Positions 1 through 10,308 of a DNA stretch of 64,000 nt are shown in pieces. A model generated the notes under the pieces. That model saw only the letters and a program-made list of their open reading frames with translations, did not search any database and was not told the origin of the DNA. Every line of letters begins with the position of its first letter. The first letter of the stretch is position 1. This DNA is from Aurantiochytrium sp. KH105 (lineage: Eukaryota; Sar; Bigyra; Thraustochytrida; Thraustochytriidae): the NCBI GenBank assembly GCA_003116975.1, contig BGKB01000079.1, positions 1-64,000 on the forward strand, written 5' to 3'. The position numbers and the translations under genes were made by a program.

Positions 1-213
1 CAACACAAACTGAGAGAAGAGGAAATCAAGCTGGAAGGAGAAAAACTCAAAGTATATTCGCGACAGCAACAAATGGAGCATCTGCGAAGTTACTTACCTT
101 TGCTCGTAAGTCGTCTCAAGGATGAGAGAGAAATGGGAAATAGGGCTGAAGAGGAATATCTTCGGCAAGAGATTCGAGATATACAAGCAGAGCTTCGCAA
201 AGGAGTATTATGA
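1..213 (+). CDS. 3' end of a coiled-coil protein, probable PIF/Harbinger accessory protein (partial)
   Basis: An open frame enters from the left edge in frame 1 and stops with TGA at 211-213, giving 70 residues. The residues are strongly charged (repeated E, K, R with spaced L), typical of a C-terminal amphipathic helix or coiled coil. Only 7 bp separate its stop from the stop of the convergent DDE transposase. PIF/Harbinger elements typically carry two genes, a transposase and a Myb/SANT or NAM-associated DNA-binding protein whose C-terminus is a charged helix, so this is most simply the second gene of the same element. The DNA-binding domain would lie outside the window, so the family assignment is inference from position and composition. 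Confidence 0.5.
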   Translation, partial: QHKLREEEIKLEGEKLKVYSRQQQMEHLRSYLPLLVSRLKDEREMGNRAEEEYLRQEIRDIQAELRKGVL

Positions 214-220
214 AAAATCT

Positions 221-2077
221 TCACATGATAATTGCTTTGTTGTAGACTGAGGTGCGTATTCTCTTCTGGGACGCCCGTGCGAGCCCTCGCGCTCCGATGT
301 TTTCCCTTTTTCTTTCGTTTTCCTCCAAAGCGCGCTTCCGCTCAAGTGCAGGGTCGAAGCGCCACACTGCAGATAGCTCCTCCATCAATCGACGTCGCCT
401 GTTCGCACGCGATGTTCCATACCGTTCTCGATTCGTCTCTCGGTCGCCTCCAAGTTCAACGTGCAGCGCAGAAAGTCCAAGCTCATCCCAGTCAAACACA
501 CTTTGAAAGCTCAAACTCAGCGTGGTGTAGTCCAAGGGATTCATGGTAAGACTGAGCTGAACACGCTTCATACGAGCCGACGACCGTCGACGCATGAAGT
601 TGTGCAAACAGCAAGCCGCATGAAAGATGTCTCTTTGACGCTGGGGGACGGGTGTTGGTAAGCCGTGCGAGATAATCCGAAAACGACTGGTCAAAATGCC
701 AAATGCCATTTCGATCCGCACACGCAAAGAGCTTAGTTTCTCGTTGAAGCTGATATGGTTCTTTCCGGGCTGTGCAGACGTGTACGGAGTGATAACGGAG
801 TCAGTACATGTATAGGCAGCGTCTGCTGCGATCCAGTAATCCTCCTTGAGCTTCCTCTGAATTCCCAGAATTTCATTTCCGTATATCCACCCGTGAAGAC
901 TCGTCTGATTGAAGCAGCCATTGTCGGAAGAACTCCCAACGAAGGCATCAGAAACGAAGGTGAAGATTGAGTCTGCATCACAAAGAGCCTGAAAAACCAG
1001 AGCCATGTAACCTTTTCGATTGTGAAAGCGTGCGCTATTCTCAACATCAGGCTTGCAGACTTTGACAACAATGCCATCAAGCGCACCCACGCACCCCTGC
1101 ATCGTCTTCGGAGTATCAGGGTCATCAAACTTGTACGTCCTCGAATTGAAGGCTTGTGCGAGCTTGTCCATTTTCTCGTCGGAACCGAAAGGATCACGGT
1201 CGATGAACCGGTGCGAAAGGCTCACGACAGCTGCCACACCGTCGTAAAATGCTTTGTCGACAGTCGAGCGATGTAATCCCAGGTGAAGAGCAATATCCTG
1301 CGGGAGAGAGCCACCAAGCCGCATCAGCGTGCAGGCTAGAATTGAACGCTTGCAACAAGGAACCGTATCTTCTCTGAGACTCTTCGATGCGTCTCTATTC
1401 ATGGATTTTTGATTGCTGATCAATTCGAGCAAGGCTTCGAAGGAGGCTCTATCTATTCGCAGGAGCCTTTGAAAGTCGTCATCTGTAAGTCGGGAGTTGA
1501 ATTCTTCCCAGGAAACACGTGGATTCACCTTTGTACGTGTATATATTCGTGGCAGGCAGCGAAGTTGTCGAGCTCGTGCGAGCAAAGCGTGGGCTTTCTG
1601 TTTGTGCTTTTTTGGTAGATTTTGAGCTGCGAGTTCCAGTTCTTCTGCTTCAAAAGACGGCGAAAGATAGAATGGTGTTCGCGTTCCAACGCAGTCATAT
1701 GCGATATCGAGGCAAAGCTCAGGGTCGCAGTTGTGAACCAAATGGATGAAGTACTCAAGGGGATTTTCGTTTCTCATTTCAAAGCGTGCCGGCAGATCAT
1801 CAAACGGAGGTAGCACAGTCCCAAAGATCGATCTTTCACAATCTTCAAATGTTAGACTTCGGGAAAACGGAAACGCATCAACGAGCCCTAGGACACCGGG
1901 TATTTGAGGAAAGAGAGGAGGGTCGCCAACACCAGTGAAGAAGTCCTCCAAGTTGGCTAGGAATCTATCTTTCCCGAACCCAAAAGCGAACTCGCCATCA
2001 TCGTTAACGCCGTCACCGATTTCGCCAAACTCATCCGATACTCCGTCCCAGTCTAGCTCATCGCCCGAACTCGTCAT
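221..2077 (-). CDS. PIF/Harbinger (HARBI1-like) DDE transposase
   Basis: A 618-residue intronless frame. I start it at the ATG at 2075-2077; the frame extends further upstream only to a TTG at 2185. The N-terminal third is acidic and unassigned. A helix-turn-helix-like segment with LPQDIALHLGLHRSTVDKAF precedes the nuclease. The DDE_Tnp_4/HARBI1 nuclease signature is clear: GALDG (D334), GSSSDNGCF (D385) and RVRIEMAFGILTSRF (E456), followed by the family-typical AACCLHNFM. All three catalytic positions are present and there are no internal stops, so the copy could be functional. Its GC content is lower than that of the surrounding desert, which fits a mobile element. It is convergent with the coiled-coil frame at 1-213. 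Terminal inverted repeats cannot be defined because the left end is outside the window. Confidence 0.9.
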   Translation of the reverse strand: MTSSGDELDWDGVSDEFGEIGDGVNDDGEFAFGFGKDRFLANLEDFFTGVGDPPLFPQIPGVLGLVDAFPFSRSLTFEDCERSIFGTVLPPFDDLPARFEMRNENPLEYFIHLVHNCDPELCLDIAYDCVGTRTPFYLSPSFEAEELELAAQNLPKKHKQKAHALLARARQLRCLPRIYTRTKVNPRVSWEEFNSRLTDDDFQRLLRIDRASFEALLELISNQKSMNRDASKSLREDTVPCCKRSILACTLMRLGGSLPQDIALHLGLHRSTVDKAFYDGVAAVVSLSHRFIDRDPFGSDEKMDKLAQAFNSRTYKFDDPDTPKTMQGCVGALDGIVVKVCKPDVENSARFHNRKGYMALVFQALCDADSIFTFVSDAFVGSSSDNGCFNQTSLHGWIYGNEILGIQRKLKEDYWIAADAAYTCTDSVITPYTSAQPGKNHISFNEKLSSLRVRIEMAFGILTSRFRIISHGLPTPVPQRQRDIFHAACCLHNFMRRRSSARMKRVQLSLTMNPLDYTTLSLSFQSVFDWDELGLSALHVELGGDRETNRERYGTSRANRRRRLMEELSAVWRFDPALERKRALEENERKRENIGARGLARASQKRIRTSVYNKAIIM

Positions 2078-2290
2078 AGCCTGTGCGCGACCACGCCTCG
2101 TGATCGTAGGCTCGCGTGAAGCGTGCGACTTGCGATTTTGCGAACTTGTGCACAAACAATCTAGTCCGCGGCTTGCGAAACCCAACTTTGTTCATCTAGA
2201 ATGTACTTGAAATCACTGCCCAACAACTACTAGAATATACAAGGATTGAGCGGGGAGGAAACATCGACACCCCCCCAGCTGAAAATGGGG

Positions 2291-2335
2291 AAAAACTATG
2301 GCATCGAACCGATCGGATTCGATACCATAGTTTTT
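2291..2335. repeat. 45-bp near-perfect palindrome
   Basis: Arms of about 18 bp (AAAAACTATGG-C/T-ATCGAA and its complement) flank the short centre CCGATCGGA, with one mismatch. It lies 214 bp upstream of the transposase start and is the first of four consecutive palindromes. It could be a subterminal element of the Harbinger copy or an unrelated hairpin. Confidence 0.75.
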
Positions 2336-2337
2336 CC

Positions 2338-2367
2338 TGTTCTTCGGATAGAACGATCCGAAGAACA
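2338..2367. repeat. 30-bp palindrome with perfect 12-bp arms
   Basis: TGTTCTTCGGAT at 2338-2349 is the exact reverse complement of 2356-2367, with a 6-bp loop. It starts 3 bp after the preceding palindrome. Confidence 0.8.
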
Positions 2368-2370
2368 CTA

Positions 2371-2460
2371 TTTGGGTTGCCCAAATGGATCTGATCATTC
2401 GCGACAATAAACAGCTTGCTCGTTCCGTTTGGTTCTGATCGGGCCTCCCCATTGAGGAGG
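2371..2460. repeat. Two further short palindromes completing the cluster
   Basis: TTTGGG-TTG-CCCAAA occupies 2371-2385, and CCTCC-N7-GGAGG occupies 2444-2460. Together with the two palindromes at 2291-2367 they form a run of inverted repeats at the transposase-proximal side of the element. No coding frame crosses this block convincingly. Confidence 0.6.
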
Positions 2461-2913
2461 GTTTTCTATTTCGAGACCCCGTATCGTCAGGTGGGTTGCG
2501 GTCGGCCAGAGGCTGCAGCATGCGGCAGCGGGCGGGTAAGAGATAGCAGATAGCGATGGCCCCGACGTGGCTTGGAGCCGTCTGTGCGTTGCCGCGCACG
2601 TCGGCGCGCGTGGCGACGGCAGCTTCACTGGACGGGAGAGGGGTGCGCGAGACTCCCTTAAGTTGCATATTTCTGCGTTTCCGCGCGTTGCCTTTGTGAG
2701 CAACTGCATCCCCAGCAGCCGTTTGTATTGGTCATCGTCGCTTCGACCTCCTTTCCACGCTTCGCTATCGTTGTCGTCGCGAAAGCAAGCAAGTGCTTCA
2801 CCTCTGCGGAGAAGACTATCTACGTGCTCGTGCTCGTGCCCTTACCCGCGCGCATTCCACCTCAGCAGGCGACACTACGGGTTGAGCCAGGCCNCGAGTA
2901 TGCAGGCAGACAA

Positions 2914-3168
2914 ATGGCACTGACCGTCAACTTTAAGGAGTTCTTCGACTGTCTTGATCAAGAGATGCGTGTGACACGTAAGGATCCCATCACCGATGAT
3001 ACAATTCGCAACAAGATTGGTTTCGGAGACTCCTTATACAGTGTGGAAGACACCGTTTACAGATCGTACGAGCATCTCAAGCAGAAGACGCAAGGATGGC
3101 GAGAACGCTTTTCAAGACCCGTAAAGGTAGTTCTTATGAGCCGTGCTACCACTTCCGAAACTGCTTAA
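2914..3168 (+). CDS. Unassigned short ORF, possibly a first exon
   Basis: An ATG at 2914 opens 84 codons. I recognise no family. The composition is balanced and protein-like, unlike most of the desert. At 3126/3127 the sequence AAAG|GTAGTT resembles a splice donor, exactly after 71 codons. A pyrimidine-rich stretch ending CTGCAG at 3292 could be the acceptor, which would continue in frame. That gene model is speculative. An ambiguous base (N) lies at 2893, just upstream of the ATG, so an upstream extension cannot be trusted. Confidence 0.3.
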   Translation: MALTVNFKEFFDCLDQEMRVTRKDPITDDTIRNKIGFGDSLYSVEDTVYRSYEHLKQKTQGWRERFSRPVKVVLMSRATTSETA

Positions 3169-3576
3169 ACGAAATCATTTGTGTACAAACGTTTCCTTCT
3201 TGCATTTGCAGTGTCTTTGTACGACCCTTCACTACATCAGTTGGACTTTGTCGAATTTTGGGCTCATTTTCCTCTCCACCCCTTTACTGCAGGGATTGGA
3301 GCCATTCTACACTCTTGCCACAGAGGGCGGCCTTCGTCATATTTTTGATGATCGACTCATTTTTCACCCTTGCTACAGAGGGTGTACTTGGTCGTTTTTT
3401 TCATGCTGTGCCTCGCTGTGCGCCCATTTTTTCCTACCCCCCTCCTCTCCATGCTACCCCCCCCGGCAAGCGCACTGGGTCTGTTAAATTTCGCCGCCTC
3501 GAAGCCGCGTGGAAAACCTTCCAACGAGAAAAAAAATAAAAATAAAAATGACAAGTATTGTCGCGAATTTTGCGCG
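3169..3576. other. Intergenic, no supported gene
   Basis: The stretch is pyrimidine-rich, with two related segments (ACACTCTTGCCACAGAGGG near 3310 and TCACCCTTGCTACAGAGGG near 3363) that look like a degenerate duplication. A possible second exon of the ORF at 2914 could start at 3293, but the evidence is weak. Confidence 0.4.
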
Positions 3577-4614
3577 TCAGTTGCCCAAACCGCTCGACCC
3601 CTGCCCCCCGGAAAATTTTGAAAATTGAAAATTTCGAACTGATTTTTCCGAAAAATCGGGCTGTGAATACAGGCTCTCAGCAACGCCATTGGACGCTTGA
3701 TCTTTATCATTTTGATGTTTGATTGTTGAAGTTGCTGAGTTGTCAATGTCGGAGGCGAAGATCTCGGGAAGGAGCTTGTTTACAATCATGACGTGAGAGT
3801 CGACCTTGGCGGTCTCGAGCGAGGAGACCAGGCGGCCTGTTTCGAGCACGCTGAGCGACTCAGCGATGCCAACGCAGACAAACGTGCAGACGTCGCCGTC
3901 TTGAAGGAGAGCACGAAGCTGCTGAATGCCTTCTTTGAGCCTTCGAAGTTTGGCGGCGACCTGTTCGCTGGCGAGCGGCTGGGCTTGCGCTGACCCAGCG
4001 CCGCCAAAAAACATGGATGCCATTGCAATATACCCGGAAAGTTTGACTTTCCATGACTCGAGTCGCGAGATGCCGATTTCGAGAACGCGGGGGAGCTGCA
4101 GCATTTTGAGAGTGTGGCCTGTTGGTGCAGTGTCGATGACTAGCTTGTCAAAGCGCTCGTGAAGTGATTTTTCTGTTTCGAAGAGCTGCATGAGCGAGAC
4201 GGCCTCGTCAATCCCGGGGAGACTGCTAAGCCATTCGTGGGCCTCTTGAAACGCACTGCTGATTTGTGCGTCGAGGCTTTGTTGTTGTTGTTGTTGTTGC
4301 TGCTGCTGCTGCTGTCCTTGCTGGTTGCTGTTTGCGTGCTCGCGCAGAAAGCGTTCGAGACCCTTGGCTGGATCGGTTTCGACCGCCCAAAGGTTGTCGT
4401 AGCCGGGCACGCGCCCGATTTCCTTGCCGACAGGTACGCAAAGAACGTCGCTCAGGTTGTGCGCTGGGTCCGTGGAGATGATGAGAACGCGCTCGTGCGT
4501 CTTGGCAAGGCCGACTGCCAGGCTCGCGGACACTGTCGTCTTGCCCACGCCGCCTTTGCCCCCCACAAAGATGAATCGCTGGCGCTCGACCTCGTCGAGC
4601 AGGCGCGGCTGCAT
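3577..4614 (-). CDS. GET3: GET3/ASNA1 (ArsA-type) ATPase with aberrant C-terminus
   Basis: The frame encodes 345 residues. The cytosolic GET3/TRC40 ATPase binds tail-anchored proteins and hands them to the ER insertase. The deviant Walker A GGKGGVGKTT is at 18-27, switch I DPAHNLSD at 49-56, and switch II DTAPTGH at 161-167. The segment ending INKLLPE-like (VNKLLPE) aligns well with the family. A pure glutamine tract (about 98-112) interrupts the loop before the client-binding helical region. After VNKLLPE the family normally continues with the CxxC zinc dimerisation site, the YLDQ helix and a final strand. Here about 60 unrelated residues, encoded by more AT-rich DNA, follow to the stop. No downstream exon with the missing part is visible on this strand. 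Either the gene is 3'-truncated by rearrangement, or a cryptic intron or assembly problem hides the true end. The start at 4612-4614 sits directly before the family's conserved N-terminus. Confidence 0.88.
   Translation of the reverse strand: MQPRLLDEVERQRFIFVGGKGGVGKTTVSASLAVGLAKTHERVLIISTDPAHNLSDVLCVPVGKEIGRVPGYDNLWAVETDPAKGLERFLREHANSNQQGQQQQQQQQQQQQSLDAQISSAFQEAHEWLSSLPGIDEAVSLMQLFETEKSLHERFDKLVIDTAPTGHTLKMLQLPRVLEIGISRLESWKVKLSGYIAMASMFFGGAGSAQAQPLASEQVAAKLRRLKEGIQQLRALLQDGDVCTFVCVGIAESLSVLETGRLVSSLETAKVDSHVMIVNKLLPEIFASDIDNSATSTIKHQNDKDQASNGVAESLYSQPDFSEKSVRNFQFSKFSGGQGSSGLGN
4275..4318. repeat. CAG/CTG trinucleotide tract in GET3
   Basis: The plus strand reads (TTG)n(CTG)n, encoding the polyglutamine loop of the GET3 gene on the minus strand. 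Confidence 0.85.
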
Positions 4615-5563
4615 GGTGTCTTTGAGCAGGCGAAGCGGGGCAGCCAGGCGCGTAGATGCGCTCTCGAGCAGACTCCACGTGGTCGCGCGCGGGCTCTCTT
4701 TGGCGCTGCCTCGAGTCCGCAGTCTCCAGTCTGCGCGATGCTCGCGCCATCATTATGGTACAAGGAGGTGCGTGTGTCTCTGCCTCTGCATACTTCTAGT
4801 AGGGACTTACAGTTAGGGCAACTTTTAAGACATCGAAGACTTCAGAAGCTCGATAAGCCGTCGAAGAGTCTTTGCTTCTTTGAAAACCATCATGAAGCAG
4901 CTCGCATTTGCACGCCAAGAAGTGGTATAGCGATTGCAATGCTCTCGGATTAACACGGAGTTTCAAAGAACAAAACAAGGCAACATGCTTCGTTTGCGCA
5001 TCGTCGTTTTATGGTGCACGCAGCCACAGATTCGCTGTTTGGTCAGAATGAGAACACGTGAATGAAACCTCATGAGAATCTCATTGGCAATACCAAGAGA
5101 ATAAGTATAAACAACTCGAAAAAGGAATAAACAAGGCAGTATAATGAATGAATGAGTCAGTTTGCATTGCAATGCCCCATTATGCATTCTCCCAAGGACG
5201 AACGACGCAGCCAAAGCAACGCATCCTATGCCGTTGCTGTTCGGCTTGGTCTTGCTATTGATGAGTGAATGACATAAAGGATGCGATCTCTCCGATTATC
5301 TCATGCTCGCGCGCGCCGCTTTCCCCGGCCGCTCATACTACCATTCCAGACATTGTCCAATCGAGATCTTGTTTTCCTGCTCGCGACGCAAGCAGAAGTT
5401 GCTCTCTTTCGTCGTGTCGAAGTGCCCGGCCTTCGGAGTCAATATAGTAGTCTATATAACTTTGGATCCACGAGATTTGAGAAAATCAAATGCAGAGAAA
5501 AGTCCTGTCCTCATGCCTTTTCCTCGAGGCCAAAATCAGAATTCCTGAACATCAATACCACCA
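4615..5563. other. Intergenic, 5' side of GET3
   Basis: No gene is supported. Composition is closer to 50% GC than in the deserts further right, and there is no notable repeat. It presumably contains the GET3 promoter and 5' UTR. Confidence 0.5.
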
Positions 5564-5718
5564 TGTCAACACGTGTGCGGTCGCCAGCAGCAGCAGCTAA
5601 TGAGCAAGATCCGCAATTTCGATTTCGCATCACGCGTGACGCCCATCGGTCGGCCGACGTCACCTCGCGGTCACCATCATCATCCCCATCATCAGCGCCC
5701 GCAACCGATCTGCCCTGA
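5564..5718 (+). CDS. Doubtful small ORF with a good translation-start context
   Basis: ACCACCATG at 5558-5566 is a strong Kozak-like context, opening 51 codons rich in Ser, Arg and Ala and ending at 5718. No domain is recognised and the protein is of low complexity. It might be a first exon, but I see no convincing donor. It is listed only because of the start context. Confidence 0.15.
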
Positions 5719-6742
5719 GCAAGAGCCTCGCCGTGAGAGATCCACGGCAGCCAAGATCACGGTCGTGGTCGAGCGGTCGCAGCGGGATCTGGCTGGCATC
5801 CTCCAGCACGCAAACGAGGCCTCGAAGCGCTGCGAGGCTCGCGACCTGGGCGAGCCGCGTCACCAAGATCGCCGGCGGCTCCCGCCCGCGCGTGGCCGTG
5901 CACCGCGCCTCGGCCGGTTGTGCCGCGTCGCGCCGTGATTGACCGGCCAGGCCTCGAGCCCCGTCGGCGTCATTCAGACCGAAGCGGTCGCCGTCGGTCA
6001 AAGGAGCGCGAGTTTCGTTTCATTTTCTTTGACTCATTTTCACCGACCGGCGTCAGGAGAAGGAACCACAAGAACAAGAAGAAGAAGAAGCAAGGGCGAA
6101 GAAGCCTCGAAGAAGAATCGCCGAGACTTCCGCCGCTGTTGCTGCTGCAGCTGCTGCTGCTAGTGATGGTGGGTGTGGACACCGTCGGCCTTACAGGCCT
6201 TTTTGTTTCGCACGAGCAACTGCAAGCAAGCGAGCAAGCAAACAAGCAAACAAGCAGGATTCAGAAAAGGTTCCGCAGGCGTAGACAGAACGCATACGGG
6301 ACTCCGCAGCATGGATCGGGAAAAGCGCTCTTCTATCTCCCGTCGCGCCAAGTGGCGACGAGGAAGAAAGGCTCGTCAAGTTTGCCCGCGCGCGCGCATG
6401 GCGCGGTGTCTTGTGCGGCCTTTTCTCTCCGCAGCGGCCAGCTCCGCTGCGCGCGAGGGCTGGTCCCCCACAGCGCGGCCTTTGCGAAAGCTGGGCGAGA
6501 AGCTAGCGCGGACAATTGGTGCCCCTCTAGCTTTCGCTTCGAGGTCCCGCGCTTCCACGTCGCTGCGGGGCGCCTGCACTGTCGGTGAATTCGCGGCTTG
6601 CTGTTTCCTCGAGCAGGGGCCGCGCACTGCAGCCGGCCGTCCCGCGCCAGGCCCCGTCTGCGCGCGCTTTTGTACGGCGCGTCCCTCCGCCGCTCGCCGC
6701 CCGCGCCCACCGCCTGCTGCTGCTCTGCCGCCTGGCTGCCTG

Positions 6743-6850
6743 TCCGTCCATCCGTCCATCCCACCACCACCACTCGTCCATCCATCCATCCATCCGTCCA
6801 TCCATCCACCGCGTCCATCCGCGCATCCACGCATCTACCCGTGCATCCAC
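6743..6850. repeat. (TCCA)n/(TCCG)n imperfect tetranucleotide repeat
   Basis: Runs of CATC/CGTC units with interruptions. It yields Pro/Ser/His or Asp/Gly/Trp peptides in all frames, which argues against coding. Confidence 0.8.
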
Positions 6851-8424
6851 TCCATTCACTCGCTCCGTTCTCCCTTCGCCCCTTCCCTCGCCCCCGTCCA
6901 TTCTGTGCAGTGCAACTTTCTGCATCCTAGCAGCATCCGGGCCGAGCCTCGCGCGGGAGAAAGGCGCACGAAAAAGGGAGGTCAGGCTGGCTCCCGCGCC
7001 GGGATGCGGCCCCCTCGAGCCGCCGCCTCCGCTCGCCTCCTCTCGCCTAGCCTGTGCTCGCGCCTGTACTCGCGCTCGGCAGCGGCCGGCGGCCACAGCT
7101 CGAGTCGCGCGCGCGAGCGAGAGCGAGCGTCCCTTCGCACGCCACGGCGCCGCACTTCGGCCGCCAGCAGGTGGCTAGCTGGCCATGGTGGGTGTAGCGA
7201 CCGCTAGCTAGCGATAGCGATGGATGCTTGTGCGCGTCTTGTGTCGCGCAGCGTGGCGTCGCGTTGGCGTCGCGTGGGCGTCGGCCCGACCGCGCGCGGC
7301 TCCACTCGCGAGGCCCTGACGAGCTGTTCCTGTGCCGCCACCGGCCGGAGGCAGAGAGCGGGCGCGGAGGAGCGAGGGAGAGCGCGGCGCGTGGCGGGAG
7401 GCGTCGAGAGACCAGGCAGACAAACGGCCAGGCAAACAGGCACGCGGCGGCGCGGTGCACCTTGGAAGCAGCGCTCCGTCGCCGCCGGGGTGTAAAGAAG
7501 CTGGCTGCTTCTTGGAGTGGTGTTGCTGTGGGTTCAATAGCTTTCGGCATTCGCGGGCGGCACACGCTGTGGGGCCGGGGCGTGGCGCGACGGCCCGCAG
7601 CGGATCAACTTCCTAATCGCCGCCTGCCGCGCCTGCGTTCCCGCGGTCTCGAAAACTAACGCCGCCACCATCGCGCGCTGCACCTGCTGCTGCAGCAGCT
7701 GCTGCTGCTGCAACTGCTTCCTGGCTGCCGCATCTGGCTGCTGCTGTTTGGACGGCTGGATGGTTGGCTGGTGCTCGTCGCGTGGCTGACACGTCGCTTG
7801 TTCTGCGTACCGACCGCCCACCCCCCGTGCTTCTCCTCACGCCCATGATTGCATACATATACATGTACAAAATTCATACAACTGGTGGCTGTCGCTCGCG
7901 CTTCGCTCCACCTCGCTCCACCTCGCCTCATCTCGCCTCGTGTCGCGTCGCCGGGGCTGGTGTCGCGGCCCGCGCCCTGGCGCCGCCGCAGTGGCCAGGC
8001 TTTCAGCGAGCGGCCAGCTGCGGCTCGGGCGGCAACGGCTTGCACTTGCTGCTGCCCATCGCCGGGGTCTGGCGGCCCTCCGTAGAACCAGGCGACGGAA
8101 GAAGCAGAAGCTGGAGGGCCCTGCTGGACGGCGGCCCGCCTGCGCGCGCCCTCTGGCGTAGGAGGGCGGCCGGGGCTGGCAGTTCGCGCGCGCGGAAAAA
8201 GTCTCCCGAGCGCCGCGTGCTGCGCGCGCCCCGGCTTCCCACACGCGCCGCGGAGAAGCTACCGAAGAAGCTACCGGCGCTTTCCAGCATCTCCCGGCAT
8301 CCCCTGATAGCCCCACACCCGCGCGTTTCTTGGTGGCCGCGGCGCGTTAACAGTAAAACTGTGCCGACCAGCACTCGCGCCGCTCCTCAGAGGGACGACT
8401 CGCACGGTCGGTAAAGGAGAAGGA

Positions 8425-8445
8425 GGGGGGGGGGGGGGGGGGGGG
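8425..8445. repeat. Homopolymer of 21 G
   Basis: An uninterrupted run of 21 G on the plus strand, a potential G-quadruplex former and a likely spot for sequencing-length error. Confidence 0.9.
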
Positions 8446-8480
8446 CGATGGAGCGCAGCACATCGCTGCGCGAACGAGCT

Positions 8481-8481
<1 letters not shown>

Positions 8482-8512
<31 letters not shown>

Positions 8513-8625
8513 GGCCAGTCTGACTGCAGCTGCGCTGGCAGCACTCGATCGATTGCCGCAGACAAAGCCAAGCCAAACCTTTCTGAAGGCCGATCGGCCG
8601 GCAGGCATGCATGCATGCATGCATG
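8482..8625. repeat. (CCAG)n followed by (GCAT)n
   Basis: About nine CCAG units at 8482-8519 are followed within 100 bp by self-complementary GCATGCAT units at 8605-8625, which can form a cruciform. Confidence 0.85.
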
Positions 8626-10274
8626 GGCGGGGAAGCAGACTCCAGGCTCCGGACCGTCAACGACCCTCCGCTCGTCCTCCGACTCCCTCTTTTTCCCCTC
8701 TACCCTTTTCCCACAGCGGCGCCACCGAGGAGGCAGGCAAAGCAAGAACTGCGCTGCGGGGATCGAGGTGGGGACAAGGAGGGCCCAGAGTCGGTCGGCT
8801 CGGTCTGCGCTGCGGGGCGGCTAGCTTCTGCATAAACCGACGCGTGCTTCCCCGTGAAGCCTGGTGCTTTCCCTGCCTCAGCTTTTCTTCCCCTCTCTCT
8901 CCCCGCGCGTTGCGAGCAGCCGAGCCGCCACCAGGGCCCGCCTGCGGCGCCCCGCTATACCTCTTCCCCGTTTGCTCCCTCTCCGCTCTCTCTCAGCATG
9001 CTGACTGGCGTCTGGAGTCCTGCTCTCCACTCTCGCTTCCTCGCTCGCTCGCCCGCCAGGCGCTCGAGCGATCGAACGAACGCACGCACGCAGTCCCTTT
9101 GTCCCGGCGGCGGTCCGGTTTGGCCTCGCCTGACCACGCTCGCTCGCCGTCGAGACGCGGTGCTGCTTGCTCGTGGCGGCGCGGCCTCGACGCTGGTCGC
9201 TCTTTCGACGGACGCGCGACGGCTGAGGAAGCCGCCGAGAAGCAAGTCAGCGGCGGGCGCTCGCCTGCTCGCCAGCCTGGTCTCCAACGCCGGTCCGCCG
9301 CGCCGCGCAGCCTCTCCCTGCGCCGTTCCTTTGTCTTTCTCCGCGACTTCGCTCGACTCGAGACGCGCGGAGGGAGACGAAGAAGAAGCGGGGCGAAGCG
9401 AAGCGAGGCGAGGCGCTGCGCGGCGCTGCGCTGTGCTGCGCGCGCTGTGCTTCTCGCTGCCTGCCTGTTCCTGCAGCGCCTTTCTTTCTTCTTTCTGACG
9501 ATTTATTATTTATTTTATTTCGTTTCCACTGGCCGCGCCTGTTCTCCCCCCACTGCGCCGCAAAGAAAGGAAAGAAAAAGGGAGCGGAGGAGGGGAGGTG
9601 TGGGGGAATAAGACCGCCCACGCAGCTCTGTCGCAGCGGCCGGTGTCTGCCTCCGCTTCCGGAGGCGGAGGCGTTTCCGCGCGTCGAAACGCCGCCGCGC
9701 TCGGGTGCGATGCCAGCGGCGGCGGCCTGGGACCTCCCTCTGGTCTCCCCGCGCGCGCCTCTCGCGCCCTTCCGCAGCGCCGAGGAGGGGGAGAGGCAGG
9801 CCTCGCTCGGCGCCTTGCTGGTCTCTTTTTTTCTTTTCTTCTTTCTTTTACATTTTCGACCCCCTCTCTAGCCTCGCTTCTGTCCAGAATGCCTGCCAAA
9901 GGCGCAGCGAGACAAGCCCGCTGCGGGCGAAAGCTGCGGGAGTTGGCTGCCCCGAGGCGCCGAAACGGACACCGCCCACACCCCACACTGTCTCTGCCTT
10001 CTTCGGAGCAGCTCGCTTCGCGAAGCAGGCGGCCTTGGCTGCAGGGCGCGCGGCGGCGAGGGGCGGCTTTTCTTGCCCCGCAGCGAATCTATGCGAAAGC
10101 TGGAGGCCGGCAAATTCGAGCGGGAGGAAGCCGCAGCTTCTCTTGGACGCGCGCCGCCACCGCTGCTCCGGCCGCCTCCGCCTCTTTCTTTCTCCCGTTT
10201 CCGCGCGCTGCTGCTGCTCGGCGCTGCACTGCCCTGCTCCCCTGCGCCCCCGCTTGCGTCTCCCGCCACCGGGA

Positions 10275-10308
10275 CCTGCCTGCCTGCCTGCCTACCTGCC
10301 TGCCTACC
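10275..10308. repeat. (TGCC)n repeat
   Basis: Tandem TGCC units with one TACC variant in the desert upstream of the double-AP2 gene. Confidence 0.8.

Noticed and set aside
2728..2913. Upstream extension of the short ORF at 2914
   Set aside because: It begins at an earlier ATG but passes through the ambiguous base, and the hydrophobic peptide it adds looks like chance.
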